DNA of 51,558 nucleotides from a virus, in the IMG/VR virus record IMGVR_UViG_3300034022_000666, positions 1 to 51,558 of that record; one strand, 5' to 3'. The position numbers were made by a program, and so were the translations under genes. How positions within the stretch are numbered: position 1 is the first letter of the stretch; each line of letters opens with the position of its first letter. Shown piece after piece: positions 25,101 to 33,230 of the stretch. Under the pieces are notes generated by a model. The model saw only the letters and a list, made by a program, of their open reading frames with translations, had not been told where the DNA came from and ran no database searches.

Positions 25101-27612
25101 CGCAATCGGTACCGTATGGAATGAATGGCAGACAAATTGGTCAGGATCAGAACAAGTATCCGATACAACCACAAAATTGTACAACGGAAATCCTTTAATA
25201 TCTGTTGCAGATATTTCTACCACGATTACGACAACTACGACTGCTCAGCAATCACGTAACGGCGTCCGCACATCTATTGTTCCGGATACAATAACAACGG
25301 ACATGGGAGATAAGGTAGTTGAAATCAATTTCGTTCCTTTCATTCGTTCCCGCAAGATTTACTTTAAAGCAACTCGTCTGAAGCCAAATACCAAGATGTA
25401 TGCCTTCTTTGATGGCATCAATATGGCAAGTTATGTTCGTGATGAGAGCGGTACGAGTAACGATGGATTTGTAAAATACTCGGATCGTACAGATGTTGAA
25501 AATTATCTAGATGCTCCATCTCATCCAGGCGTGGCCACAGACTTAATTACGGATGATACCGGAACTCTTGTAGGTTCATTCGTAATTCCGAATACAAGTA
25601 CTCTCAAATTCAAGACTGGACCTCGCATTTTCCGCCTCACTAATAGTTCGGACAATAAGAAAAATCCAGATACCAGTGCTGAAACTCAATATTTTGCACA
25701 GGGAACAATGAACACGATTGAACACAGCGTCGTTTCAACACGTGTTCCACAAATTAATCGCACTCAGGTTAACGATCAAAAGGTAACCGTGGATCGTTCA
25801 TCCAATACGTCGACTGAACAGTTTTATCGCTGGAACATTCCAACGTTTACAGATCCAACTCCGGATCCGCTTCCGCCTGCTGCGCCGCCTCCGGCTCCTC
25901 CAACACCACCCGTAGATCCTATCGTACCAGATCCAGTTATTCCAGACTGGACACCACCAGTAGATCCGGTTGAACCAGTAATCGGTGAACGCGGTCGTTT
26001 TTCGTGGGAAGATGACTTTAATGCACCAGCTTACATTGATCCGTTGGCTCAATCTTTCATGATTGATTCTCGCCAAGGAGCATTCGTAACATCATTGGAT
26101 CTATACTTTGCAGCAAAGGATGACGAGGTTCCAGTTACTATACAAATTCGCGTCATGGTAAACGGAGCTCCAACTCCAACGGTGGTACCATTCTCTCAGG
26201 TTACTATGCCTGCAGTGGATATTAATGTTACAGAAACTGCAACAGTTCCAACAACATTTACATTCGAATCCCCAGTATACTTAATGCAGGGAGTTGAATA
26301 TTGCTTCGTGGTTCTTAGCAATTCGAATAAACCTAAGATTTTTATTTCGGAACTCGGAGAATACGACGTCACAGCACCATCATTCAGAATTACAAAGCAG
26401 CCATATGATGGCGTTATGTTCAAGTCTGCAAATGCTTCGACCTGGACTCCAGAGCAAACCAAGGACATCAAATTTACTCTGCGTCGTGCTGCATTTGCCC
26501 AAACAGGTACTGCAACATTTGTAAATGCTCCAACTCCATCTGCCACGCTATCAAATCCAATTCAGACCACTTTAAGTTCCGGCATTGTTCGCGTTCTTCA
26601 TAAGAATCACGGACATTTTGCTGGATCATCCAAAGTAACTTTTTCAGGAATTGAAGAAAACGATGGTAGCGGAAGCGGCACATTAAACGGCCTTTCAATT
26701 TCAGCACTCAATACTACGCATGACATAGATGACGTTGAAATCGATTCTTATACGATTTCTATCACGGGTGGTTCTGCTTCAAAAACTGGTCGTGCGGGTG
26801 GTACTTCCGTTAGAGCAACTGAAAATAAGACATTCAACGTTCTACATCCAATCATTCAGCAATCGATTATCCCAGCCACAAACATTAACTGGAAAGCAAA
26901 GGTAACGAGTGGCGAATCGCTTAGCGGACAGGGAGATCCTCATAATGTATCAGAATACACTGATGTTAAGGTTAATGACAATATATATTTCAATTCTCCT
27001 CAGACCATCGTTTCTCAACCGCACGTAAGTCCTACGTCTATTCTAAGCAACTCCGAACAGTATAGTATGTACTTTGAAGGTACTCTTACGACTGCATTGG
27101 AGAACATTTCTCCAGTCATTGATCTGGATCGTGTATCCGTTGTAACTGTGGCAAATCGTATCGATAATCCTGCAGCATCAGCTACTCCAGGAGTATCAAA
27201 CGCAGTAAATAATTTTATTGCGGAAACGGAGTCTTCTGGCGGTTCACGTCTCTCGAAGTATATTACCCGCAAGATTGAACTCAATGATCCTGCGACATCA
27301 CTTCACATTTATACCCTGGTAAATCAACCCACCGGAGCTGGCATCGAGCTCTTCTATAAGACTCTTCCTAATGGTTCAGATGCTAAATTCGAAGATCTAC
27401 CATGGATTGGCCATGCGACTATCGCGAATGCCGGCGTTTCTCCAGACAATCCAATTCCAACAACGGATAATTCAAACGATTATACCGAGGCTCAATACAA
27501 CATCTTGGACATGGCTGAATTCAGTGCATTTGCCGTGAAGATTACGTTTACCGCACAGAACTCATCAGCTGTACCAACTTGCCGAGACTTCAGAGCAATT
27601 GCAAGTACCTAA
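22114..27612 (+). CDS. Very large virion structural protein (DUF4815 N-terminus)
   Basis: The 1832-residue protein opens with YNRAPYYDDFDQTKNYMRIL and RPGYSVQARELTQMQT followed by FGRHVFKEGSPVIGG, the hallmark of the DUF4815 family found after gp8 in environmental T4-like phages. It probably joins the baseplate wedge and fibres, the place of T4 gp9/gp10. Most of the chain is beta-rich. A proline-rich hinge covers residues about 1245-1290 (LPPAAPPPAPPTPP and similar). The part after it holds a region with AYIDPLAQSFMIDS that resembles a second conserved virion domain, followed by more beta structure. It is the largest gene in the window. No enzyme motif is seen. Confidence 0.8.
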   Translation: MALKTYNRAPYYDDFDQTKNYMRILFRPGYSVQARELTQMQTAIQAQIDRFGRHVFKEGSPVIGGLATLDTRFAYVKLESGGTPDPDNFYTSLIGTTVTGGTSGITATVLDATPPVGSDPLTLFVKYTSTATLGVYDGITQFFLAGEILTSDDAESHAVTVAALETDPVGYGCRVSVSEGAYFVAGNFVYNAAESIILEKYTTDANARVVYIVHEDVVGSAMDPTLKDNAAGSPNDSAPGADRYSITLELHQQPIELADRDEANIIQLLLVEHGKVRAAVRTQYSELGDILAKRTYEESGNYTVRPFQINIKEYLNDGTNGGQYTASEITAKIPDFGTDANATAYGDRRLAVGLEPSVAYVNGYRIQLEDTAYVPVEKARDEDTLAEQSFAATYKNYIDVNSTVGLPDIVEFTPLQLRKSDNTLIGSARARSFKWVSGTTYRLYLFDVLLSGGYAYSDIAKVYHSYGSLDAFSANVVSSSLGAAPNSMLFRLPVNNVKTIKPESTIRTVYDARIKKHATVTTSSTTISLTARTGDTFANTFENDWIAINEANGSIVTITDITPNGALTTATVTFSGLSSGAVTIIVPVRRALYTQRTKTYYTNGAVTIAGTPNLVANGYDSLGQTDVLRVKGVYMSADFTTAPDIAVNPNIVDRYILDNGQRDNMYDIARLQLKPGASAPTGRIRVTYDYFTHGSGDYFSVDSYTASFGDYENIPSFQSSLGMVQLRDVLDFRPTRSLAGTDFSSPGAPIDPDSTISADIVYYMPRIDKIFVNKDGQFGVVKGISSTNPVAPEDPKDAMVLYVLRLGAYTFNAADTIPSMVDNKRYTMRDIGKIEKRVSKLEYYTSLSLLEKDTVGTQIFDGASVRYKNGFVVDSFYGHNVGAITDPDYTVSMDKATGKLRPMFYEDNARLILNSNTNLRQTGSLLTLNYYQTNAIVQPYASSSEYINPYNVFNWTGDLTLSPNTDEWKETKRAPDVVIDQTGIYDTLVSMLDQTGAIGTVWNEWQTNWSGSEQVSDTTTKLYNGNPLISVADISTTITTTTTAQQSRNGVRTSIVPDTITTDMGDKVVEINFVPFIRSRKIYFKATRLKPNTKMYAFFDGINMASYVRDESGTSNDGFVKYSDRTDVENYLDAPSHPGVATDLITDDTGTLVGSFVIPNTSTLKFKTGPRIFRLTNSSDNKKNPDTSAETQYFAQGTMNTIEHSVVSTRVPQINRTQVNDQKVTVDRSSNTSTEQFYRWNIPTFTDPTPDPLPPAAPPPAPPTPPVDPIVPDPVIPDWTPPVDPVEPVIGERGRFSWEDDFNAPAYIDPLAQSFMIDSRQGAFVTSLDLYFAAKDDEVPVTIQIRVMVNGAPTPTVVPFSQVTMPAVDINVTETATVPTTFTFESPVYLMQGVEYCFVVLSNSNKPKIFISELGEYDVTAPSFRITKQPYDGVMFKSANASTWTPEQTKDIKFTLRRAAFAQTGTATFVNAPTPSATLSNPIQTTLSSGIVRVLHKNHGHFAGSSKVTFSGIEENDGSGSGTLNGLSISALNTTHDIDDVEIDSYTISITGGSASKTGRAGGTSVRATENKTFNVLHPIIQQSIIPATNINWKAKVTSGESLSGQGDPHNVSEYTDVKVNDNIYFNSPQTIVSQPHVSPTSILSNSEQYSMYFEGTLTTALENISPVIDLDRVSVVTVANRIDNPAASATPGVSNAVNNFIAETESSGGSRLSKYITRKIELNDPATSLHIYTLVNQPTGAGIELFYKTLPNGSDAKFEDLPWIGHATIANAGVSPDNPIPTTDNSNDYTEAQYNILDMAEFSAFAVKITFTAQNSSAVPTCRDFRAIAST

Positions 27613-27615
27613 TCT

Positions 27616-27831
27616 ATGAGACCAATGATGAGAGCATCAGTTGTAGATAATCCCACATTAGAAAGGGATATGTCGACAAATGCTGTAATAAATAGAAATA
27701 AGACTGAATATAGCCGCAGACTTCAAGTTAAAAAAAGCAACCAGAAAAAAGAACAGGAACTAGAAAATTTGAAGGCTGAAGTCACTCAGTTAAAAGAACT
27801 CGTGAATTCTCTCATTTCCAATATAAAGTAA
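27616..27831 (+). CDS. Small coiled-coil protein
   Basis: The 71-residue protein has a short N-terminal region with RDM-type sequence (LERDMSTNAVINRNK, residues 15-29). A continuous basic-acidic coiled coil follows (residues 38-68), with leucines at heptad spacing in ELENLKAEVTQLKELVNSLI. Similar small proteins occur next to the DUF4815 gene in T4-like phages of cyanobacteria, to my memory without known function. It begins four bases after the previous stop. It might trimerise and act as a fibre or wedge chaperone, but this is inference from shape only. Confidence 0.7.
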   Translation: MRPMMRASVVDNPTLERDMSTNAVINRNKTEYSRRLQVKKSNQKKEQELENLKAEVTQLKELVNSLISNIK

Positions 27832-27837
27832 TCTATT

Positions 27838-29562
27838 ATGCCAACCCAACCTACAAGAGTCGAGCCAACCAGCACATTTGAAATCTGGCGCCTAGCTACT
27901 AACACTATCTCTTCGGATCTTGGCAATATCGTTGACCTCAATAATAATATTGCGGATCATACGAATGTTGTTGCTGTGGTCAATGAATTGCAGACCAAGG
28001 TGGGTCTTTCAGTAGCTAAACCCCTCGTTGGAGCGAATTCAACTGATCTTGTTGGTGCAGTGAATGAAATTCGTAGTAGCGCAGTGAGTCTTTATAGCGA
28101 TAAATTGTTCGCGAATAGATTAGCAGCAACTGGTGATTTTATAGTTGGCGCTCAGGGCGTGCAAGGTCTGCAGGGTACCCAGGGTATTACTGCAATGGCA
28201 AAAAGCTTTACTGTTGAGGCAGCAACTGGTAATACCTATATTCAAGGAACAGTTGGTGTGGCTGGAGCAGCTACATTCAGCGGAGCAGTTGCATTGAACG
28301 GTGGCGTTACTTTAATTGGAGCCACGGTTAAAGGCGGCGATCTATTAGTACAAAATTCAGCTGGTGCAAATAAGTTCACGGTTGCAAATGTTACTGGGGA
28401 TACTGTTATTAAAGGCAATCTTACGGTTGAAGGTTCTACTACACTTACGTCTACAACGTATTCTCCAAACTGGTCCACGATCACTTTTAATACAAATCCA
28501 GCGTACGTACCAGCTGTCTTAAGCGCTCAGGGTATTTCTATTCAAGGCATTAGCGGAGTTCAACAAGTCATTAATTCAAGCGGAGTTTGGGTTGGAAGTA
28601 ATTCGGGTCTTCAGGGAACTCAGGGTATTCAAGGCCGTCAAGGTATCCAAGGCATCCAGGGTACTGCTGGATTTGTAGGATCTAACGGAGCACAAGGAAC
28701 ACAAGGCACTCAGGGTATCCAAGGTATCCAGGGTGTTCAAGGTATCCAGGGTGTTCAAGGCACTGCAATTCAAGGTATTCAAGGTACTGCGGGAGCTGCA
28801 AGTTCTCAGGGTATGCAAGGTGCTCAAGGTAGCATTGGCGCAGGCGTTCAAGGTGCACAAGGAGCAATCGGTGCACAAGGAACTCAAGGCGTACAAGGAA
28901 TTCAAGGACGCCAAGGTATTACTGGTTCACAAGGCACAATTGGTAATACTGGCACAGGTATTCAAGGTGCACAAGGTACAGTAGGTTCAAATGGTACAAA
29001 TGCTACAGGTACTCAAGGTGCTCAGGGTACTGCAGGTACGGCTGGTGGCGGAGGTGCTCAAGGTGCTCAAGGGACCATTGGTCAAACTGGTACAGGTACT
29101 CAAGGGACTATTGGTCAAACTGGTACAGGTACTCAAGGAACCATTGGCGCTCAAGGAACCATTGGCGCTCAAGGAACCGGCGGTACTCAGGGTACAATAG
29201 GTTCTCAAGGGCCAGGAGCCGATCAAGCGTTAAATACGAATAGCGCAGTAACATTCAGCACTGTTACTGCTGGTAGCTTCAATGCTACTTCATCACTTCG
29301 TTATAAAGAAAACGTTAAGGACTTAACAGGATCACTTGACATCATCAAACACCTTCGCCCAGTTTCATATGATATGAAATTTGGAGCAAAGGATGAAATT
29401 GGTCTTATTGCTGAAGAAGTTCAAGCATTAATTCCTGCAGTTGTTCGACTGAACAGAATCGGTCAACCGGATTCTATCGATTACTCTCGTATCACCGCGG
29501 TTCTTATCGGAGCAATGCAGGATATTGTTGTTCGCCTCGAGAAATTAGAATCAAAGGAATAA
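27838..29562 (+). CDS. Collagen-like tail fibre with C-terminal S74 chaperone
   Basis: The 574-residue protein has three parts. Residues 1-260 are a beta-rich shaft with phage-fibre strands (GDTVIKGNLTVEGSTTL). Residues about 260-465 are Gly-X-Gln collagen-like repeats, mixed with some Gly-Ser and Gly-Thr triplets. The last 90 residues are an intramolecular chaperone of the peptidase S74 type, with SSLRYKENVKDL at 485-496 and IGLIAEEVQALIPAVV. In this family the chaperone cuts itself off using a Ser-Lys pair; Ser485/486 and Lys490 are the candidates. Cleavage would leave a mature fibre of about 485 residues. Confidence 0.85.
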   Translation: MPTQPTRVEPTSTFEIWRLATNTISSDLGNIVDLNNNIADHTNVVAVVNELQTKVGLSVAKPLVGANSTDLVGAVNEIRSSAVSLYSDKLFANRLAATGDFIVGAQGVQGLQGTQGITAMAKSFTVEAATGNTYIQGTVGVAGAATFSGAVALNGGVTLIGATVKGGDLLVQNSAGANKFTVANVTGDTVIKGNLTVEGSTTLTSTTYSPNWSTITFNTNPAYVPAVLSAQGISIQGISGVQQVINSSGVWVGSNSGLQGTQGIQGRQGIQGIQGTAGFVGSNGAQGTQGTQGIQGIQGVQGIQGVQGTAIQGIQGTAGAASSQGMQGAQGSIGAGVQGAQGAIGAQGTQGVQGIQGRQGITGSQGTIGNTGTGIQGAQGTVGSNGTNATGTQGAQGTAGTAGGGGAQGAQGTIGQTGTGTQGTIGQTGTGTQGTIGAQGTIGAQGTGGTQGTIGSQGPGADQALNTNSAVTFSTVTAGSFNATSSLRYKENVKDLTGSLDIIKHLRPVSYDMKFGAKDEIGLIAEEVQALIPAVVRLNRIGQPDSIDYSRITAVLIGAMQDIVVRLEKLESKE

Positions 29563-29568
29563 CAATAT

Positions 29569-30111
29569 ATGCCAAGTTTTCCATATTATACTGGCGGATT
29601 TGGTAGTAATGCTATCGATGGATTGTACGCGCCTGGAAATAGCGGTATTACTACTAATTATAAAGCTGATGATGGTACAGATCTAGGGGCAGTATGCAAA
29701 GCCTCGATGCATTCGAGCGATCGAAGAGGACCAGTTCCATATTACGTAAATGGCACTGCTACATCCGATCTATTCAGAGATGTAGGGTTTCAGCCAGTTT
29801 CAATTAATATTATCGAAAGTGCTGTAAATAATGGATCTAGTGGTAATCTAACTAGCAATACACTAAATGCCTCTGTGTCTGGGACCAATGTTAATTCCAA
29901 TAACTATTCGGTGGAATGGAAATATGAATATACCTTTGGCGGTCCGGGCTTTGGAAACGCAATACCAGACAGTCCAAATAGTTTAAGTACCACTTTTCTC
30001 GGAAATTTGCAACCGATCGATTATTCGGTCGCTGTAAGCTGCACAATAACAGATTCCTATACTGGCGAGACTGCAATTGATTACGCCATAATTGACTGGT
30101 ATATGCAGTAA
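29569..30111 (+). CDS. Unrecognised beta-rich virion protein
   Basis: The 180-residue protein starts six bases after the S74 fibre. It opens with FPYYTGGFGSNAIDGLYAPG and is rich in Ser, Asn, Thr and Tyr throughout. The last 80 residues, with alternating hydrophobic strands (YSVEWKYEYTF, YSVAVSCTITD), resemble an immunoglobulin-like sandwich. Composition and context point to a virion or fibre accessory protein. I do not recognise a family. A late promoter follows its stop. Confidence 0.6.
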   Translation: MPSFPYYTGGFGSNAIDGLYAPGNSGITTNYKADDGTDLGAVCKASMHSSDRRGPVPYYVNGTATSDLFRDVGFQPVSINIIESAVNNGSSGNLTSNTLNASVSGTNVNSNNYSVEWKYEYTFGGPGFGNAIPDSPNSLSTTFLGNLQPIDYSVAVSCTITDSYTGETAIDYAIIDWYMQ

Positions 30112-30133
30112 TAAAGTACCATTGACGAATTAT

Positions 30134-30141
30134 TATAAATA
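30134..30141 (+). promoter_or_regulatory. Late promoter TATAAATA before 30151
   Basis: This is a perfect box nine bases before the ATG at 30151, the same spacing as at gp25 and at 48149. The predicted leader is about four bases. Confidence 0.75.
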
Positions 30142-30150
30142 GAGTCACTC

Positions 30151-30495
30151 ATGGCAGTATTTGCAAACATTTCGATCGATCAAGGATCTGACTTTTCTTC
30201 AACCATTACCGTTGAAGGAGCTGATGGTTTGATGGTGAACCTTGCAAATTATAGTGCCAGAGGACAAATTCGGAAGACTTATACGTCTTTGACAGCTGTG
30301 AATTTTCAAGCTGCCATCCAGTCCGAAGAAGGTGGTACAATTTTAATTTCATTAACAAACGAACAGACGCGGATAATGAAGCCTGGTCGCTACGTCTATG
30401 ACGTAGAGATTGTTCATGATGTTTCGGAGAGTGTTACACGAGTAGTAGAGGGACAAGTGGAAATTACTCCAGCCGTCACTCAATCATCAGTATAA
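30151..30495 (+). CDS. Small beta-sandwich virion protein
   Basis: The 114-residue protein has a continuous alternating pattern: ANISIDQGSDFSSTITVEGADG, then ARGQIRKTY, ILISLTNEQTRIMKPGRYVYDVEI and a final VVEGQVEITP strand. Proteins with this layout are common beside fibre genes in marine T4-like phages and resemble a baseplate-upper-protein or Ig-like sandwich, but I cannot name the family with certainty. It starts directly after a late promoter and is followed by the next gene after one base. Confidence 0.65.
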   Translation: MAVFANISIDQGSDFSSTITVEGADGLMVNLANYSARGQIRKTYTSLTAVNFQAAIQSEEGGTILISLTNEQTRIMKPGRYVYDVEIVHDVSESVTRVVEGQVEITPAVTQSSV

Positions 30496-30496
30496 C

Positions 30497-30718
30497 ATGC
30501 CTCAACCAGCAATCAGAGCAACAGTTGCGCTTAATCCAGGTATACAAGCAAAAGTTGTAGCCCTTGGCAAGCCGATTTCGCTTGCAGAATTAGCAGACAT
30601 GGATCTATCCCAAGCAACGGATGGAGCCCTGCTCATTTATAACGGTACGCGTCACAAATTCGTAGCTACAACAGAAGCCAGCAATCCCAATACCATCGTT
30701 AGCGGTGGTAACTTTTAA
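30497..30718 (+). CDS. Small virion-associated protein
   Basis: The 73-residue protein has MPQPAIRATVALNPGIQAKVVALG at the start and a block LAELADMDLSQATDGALLIYNGTRHKFVA. A similar asparagine/tyrosine motif (LDNLGDVQ...DGQVLIYNN) appears in the next, larger protein, so the two may share a fibre-attachment domain. It follows the previous gene after a single base and has no own promoter. Its function is unknown; a head-fibre or baseplate accessory role is a guess from context. Confidence 0.6.
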   Translation: MPQPAIRATVALNPGIQAKVVALGKPISLAELADMDLSQATDGALLIYNGTRHKFVATTEASNPNTIVSGGNF

Positions 30719-30737
30719 ACTTTAATTCTTAAAAATT

Positions 30738-32597
30738 ATGCCTACTCCTATTAAAGGAACAACAATCCTTACACGTTTCAGCGTTAATAACGGCGCACCA
30801 GGTACAAATGTACTCAGTCGCGGTGAACAAGCTTATTCATTTAAATTAGACACCACAACTGGTGGATCAGCCGGCATTACTAACGGCGGTCAAAGACTGT
30901 ATATTGGTGCACTAGACGGTGCCGATATTGTACCAGTCATCGTTGGCGGTCAATACTACACCGACATGATGAATCAGGCTCACGGTACTCTTACCGCGAG
31001 TTCTGCAATCATCGTTAACTCTGATAGTTGGGTTGATAGTATCAAGACTGGTGGCCTTCAACTTGGCACAACTGGCAATTCAAATCAGATCGTAACGACG
31101 ATCATCACTTCGGGTCTTGATACCGATTCTCTTGATAGCGAATTGCCAACAGCAAAAGCTGTTTTCGATGCTATCACTGATGGTTCAAATATCTTCCTTG
31201 ATAACCTAGGTGATGTCCAGATTCTTGGTAGCGGTGGCCCAACTGATGGTCAGGTATTGATTTACAATAATGCCTCAGGCGTACAGCAATGGCAGAATCA
31301 AACACTCGATGGCGATGCCACGATTGATAACCTAGGTGAAATTACCCTCGCAACAGTACTCGGTACTGCGGCGGGCGAATATGGTTCTAATGGTGCAATT
31401 CCGGTTATTACTGTTAATGAGAAGGGTCTTATCACCGCGATTCATACCGTATCGGTTTCTACCGAGATTACAATCAATGGTGATGGTCCATCTACAGCTA
31501 GCCTCGATATTCTTAATAACGGTCTAACCTTCTCTGGCGGAGATGGTATTACGACGGAAGTAACAATCGACTCGGCTGGCGAGGTTGACGTTAACATCCA
31601 TATCGATGATACGGTTGCAACAGACGCAGACAAACTCGACTTCTTCTCAGCCACAACATCTGCAGAACTTGCCAGTGTTATTAGCGATGAAACCGGTTAC
31701 AGCGTTGATAACTCTGGTGCAAAACTAGTATTCAACAATAGTCCAACAATCAACGACGCGATCGTTGCTGGTACTGCTACAGTTGCCGTATTCAATGATA
31801 CTGCCACAACGGTAAACGCTTTTGGTGCAGCTACCGAAATCAATATCGGAGCTGCGACTGGTGATACTACGGTTAATAATAACCTTATTGTTGCTGGTAA
31901 TCTCACGGTTTCTGGTACAACAACTCAGGTTAATACGGTTGTTACCTCTCTCACGGATCCAGTTATCCAACTTGCTACAAATGCAATTGCTGGTGGTGAT
32001 GCAAATGACCGCGGCGTTTCATTTAACTTCGGTGAAGGCGGCGTCGTTAAGACTGGCTTCTTCGGTATGGATATGCAAAGCAAACGCTTTGTGTTTCAGA
32101 AAGCCGTAGGATCTGGTTCTGGTTCTGGTGGTACAGGCAGCACTGGCAATGAATTCTTCTCACCCTGGGGTGATGCAGAATTCAATGGCCTTTATGCTGT
32201 TGTTTCTGAAATCGGCGACATTAAGCTTGGCGGCGCAGGTACACTTGGTAAACTCACCACAACTGCTGGCGATCTGACCATTGCATCTTTCAGTGGTGAA
32301 GTTGTCTTCGGTGTTCCAGGATCTGGTGGCACAAATGCAAATGTTACCGTCACTGGTGACCTTGATGTAAGTGGTACAGTTACTCTGGCGGATCCTTTGA
32401 CAGTAACTTCAGGTGGTACTGGAGTTGATGTTCTCACTAGCAATGCTTTTGCAATTACTACAGAAGGTTCTACCGGAGTCGCTCCGGCTCTTGACTTCAT
32501 CACTTATACTTCCGTTAACGGAAGCGTTGGTGTTATGCAGATTGGTTCTAACGGCCAGCCGACTGTTTCTGACATTATCGACGGCGGCGAATACTAA
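30738..32597 (+). CDS. Large beta-rich tail fibre / virion structural protein
   Basis: The 619-residue protein is rich in Thr, Gly, Ala, Asn and Val with few charged residues, typical of extended phage fibres. It opens MPTPIKGTTILTRFSVN, then GEQAYSFKLDTTTGG. It contains the fibre block LDNLGDVQILGSGGPTDGQ (residues about 155-175), a trimerisation-like DNLGEITLATVLG, and late in the chain VNNNLIVAGNLTVSGTTTQV, a strand pattern found in many fibres. No chaperone domain or enzyme motif is visible. A hairpin follows the stop. The next gene begins with a related PTPLKG start, so they likely share an N-terminal docking domain. Confidence 0.7.
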   Translation: MPTPIKGTTILTRFSVNNGAPGTNVLSRGEQAYSFKLDTTTGGSAGITNGGQRLYIGALDGADIVPVIVGGQYYTDMMNQAHGTLTASSAIIVNSDSWVDSIKTGGLQLGTTGNSNQIVTTIITSGLDTDSLDSELPTAKAVFDAITDGSNIFLDNLGDVQILGSGGPTDGQVLIYNNASGVQQWQNQTLDGDATIDNLGEITLATVLGTAAGEYGSNGAIPVITVNEKGLITAIHTVSVSTEITINGDGPSTASLDILNNGLTFSGGDGITTEVTIDSAGEVDVNIHIDDTVATDADKLDFFSATTSAELASVISDETGYSVDNSGAKLVFNNSPTINDAIVAGTATVAVFNDTATTVNAFGAATEINIGAATGDTTVNNNLIVAGNLTVSGTTTQVNTVVTSLTDPVIQLATNAIAGGDANDRGVSFNFGEGGVVKTGFFGMDMQSKRFVFQKAVGSGSGSGGTGSTGNEFFSPWGDAEFNGLYAVVSEIGDIKLGGAGTLGKLTTTAGDLTIASFSGEVVFGVPGSGGTNANVTVTGDLDVSGTVTLADPLTVTSGGTGVDVLTSNAFAITTEGSTGVAPALDFITYTSVNGSVGVMQIGSNGQPTVSDIIDGGEY

Positions 32598-32617
32598 GTT
32601 TAGATTCACTTAAAATC

Positions 32618-32648
32618 ATGGGTATCGTCAGAGAATGGCGATACCCAT
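32618..32648 (+). terminator. Hairpin terminator after the 30738 fibre gene
   Basis: ATGGGTATCG (32618-32627) pairs perfectly with CGATACCCAT (32639-32648) around an 11-base loop. Only a short TT follows, so it may act as a 3' stabiliser or partial terminator. The GTG start of the next gene lies 15 bases downstream. Confidence 0.6.
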
Positions 32649-32663
32649 TTGATACATAATATT

Positions 32664-33176
32664 GTGCCAACACCTCTCAAAGGAACTGTTCTTAAACATA
32701 GAAGAAGCTCAACAGCAAATGCTGTTCCTTCAACGGGTAATCTTGAACTCGGAGAATTGGCAATTAATACAGCGGATGGTTACGTATATCTCCGCAGAAA
32801 GAATACCTCACTTTCAATTGATGAAGTCGTACGACTTCGCGCAAGCCCATTGGCTGGTTCAGGAGAGAATTTCTCATTTGAGAAGGTATTAACTCTGAGC
32901 ACTCCGGTTCAACTCATTGATACCTTTCCTCTTACTGAATACCGTACATTAAAATACGTAATTCAAATGTCCTATGCTGGGGATTATCATTCAACAGAGA
33001 TTCTGTTGATGCATAATGATGTGGATGTTCATATCACTGAATACGCTACGATCTATACGGATTCAAGTCTCGGAGTAATTACCGCGGTGATTGCTGACGG
33101 TGCGGTTAAGCTTTTAATTACTCCCACATTTACGAATACCACGATCAAAGGTTTTCGCACGGGAGTTGCAGTTTAA
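32664..33176 (+). CDS. Fibre-type virion protein with GTG start
   Basis: The 170-residue protein is best started at GTG 32664, which yields (M)PTPLKGTVLKHRRSS, parallel to the start of the preceding gene. The next block, GNLELGELAINTADGYVYLRRKN (residues about 23-45), is the 'GELA-N-DG' motif common at the N-terminus of phage fibre and head-decoration proteins. The remaining 120 residues are beta-rich and end in a strand of Val and Gly. The start codon context has no ribosome-binding site, like its neighbours. It is the last gene before the sugar cassette. Confidence 0.65.
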   Translation: MPTPLKGTVLKHRRSSTANAVPSTGNLELGELAINTADGYVYLRRKNTSLSIDEVVRLRASPLAGSGENFSFEKVLTLSTPVQLIDTFPLTEYRTLKYVIQMSYAGDYHSTEILLMHNDVDVHITEYATIYTDSSLGVITAVIADGAVKLLITPTFTNTTIKGFRTGVAV

Positions 33177-33178
33177 GG

Positions 33179-33207
33179 TTTACTTTTAAAAAAAGCTGAT
33201 ATATAGT
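33179..33207 (+). promoter_or_regulatory. Sigma70-like promoter of the sugar cassette
   Basis: TTTACT (33179-33184) and TATAGT (33202-33207) are exactly 17 bases apart; TATAGT matches the consensus at five of six positions. It differs from the late boxes used by the surrounding genes, so the cassette may be expressed earlier. Confidence 0.5.
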
Positions 33208-33229
33208 AGTAGCTAATTCAGTTACTACT
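33205..33229 (+). other. Hairpin touching the start codon of 33231
   Basis: AGTAGTA (33205-33211) can pair with TACTACT (33223-33229), one base before the ATG. Transcription from the promoter above would begin inside the left arm, so the hairpin would form only in read-through mRNA. It could thereby hide the start codon in longer transcripts. Confidence 0.35.
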
Positions 33230-33230
33230 T

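Noticed and set aside
27687-27694. AATAAATA inside the small coiled-coil gene as a late promoter
   Set aside because: It is one mismatch from the box, inside coding sequence and about 140 bases from the next start; chance is likely in A/T-rich text.
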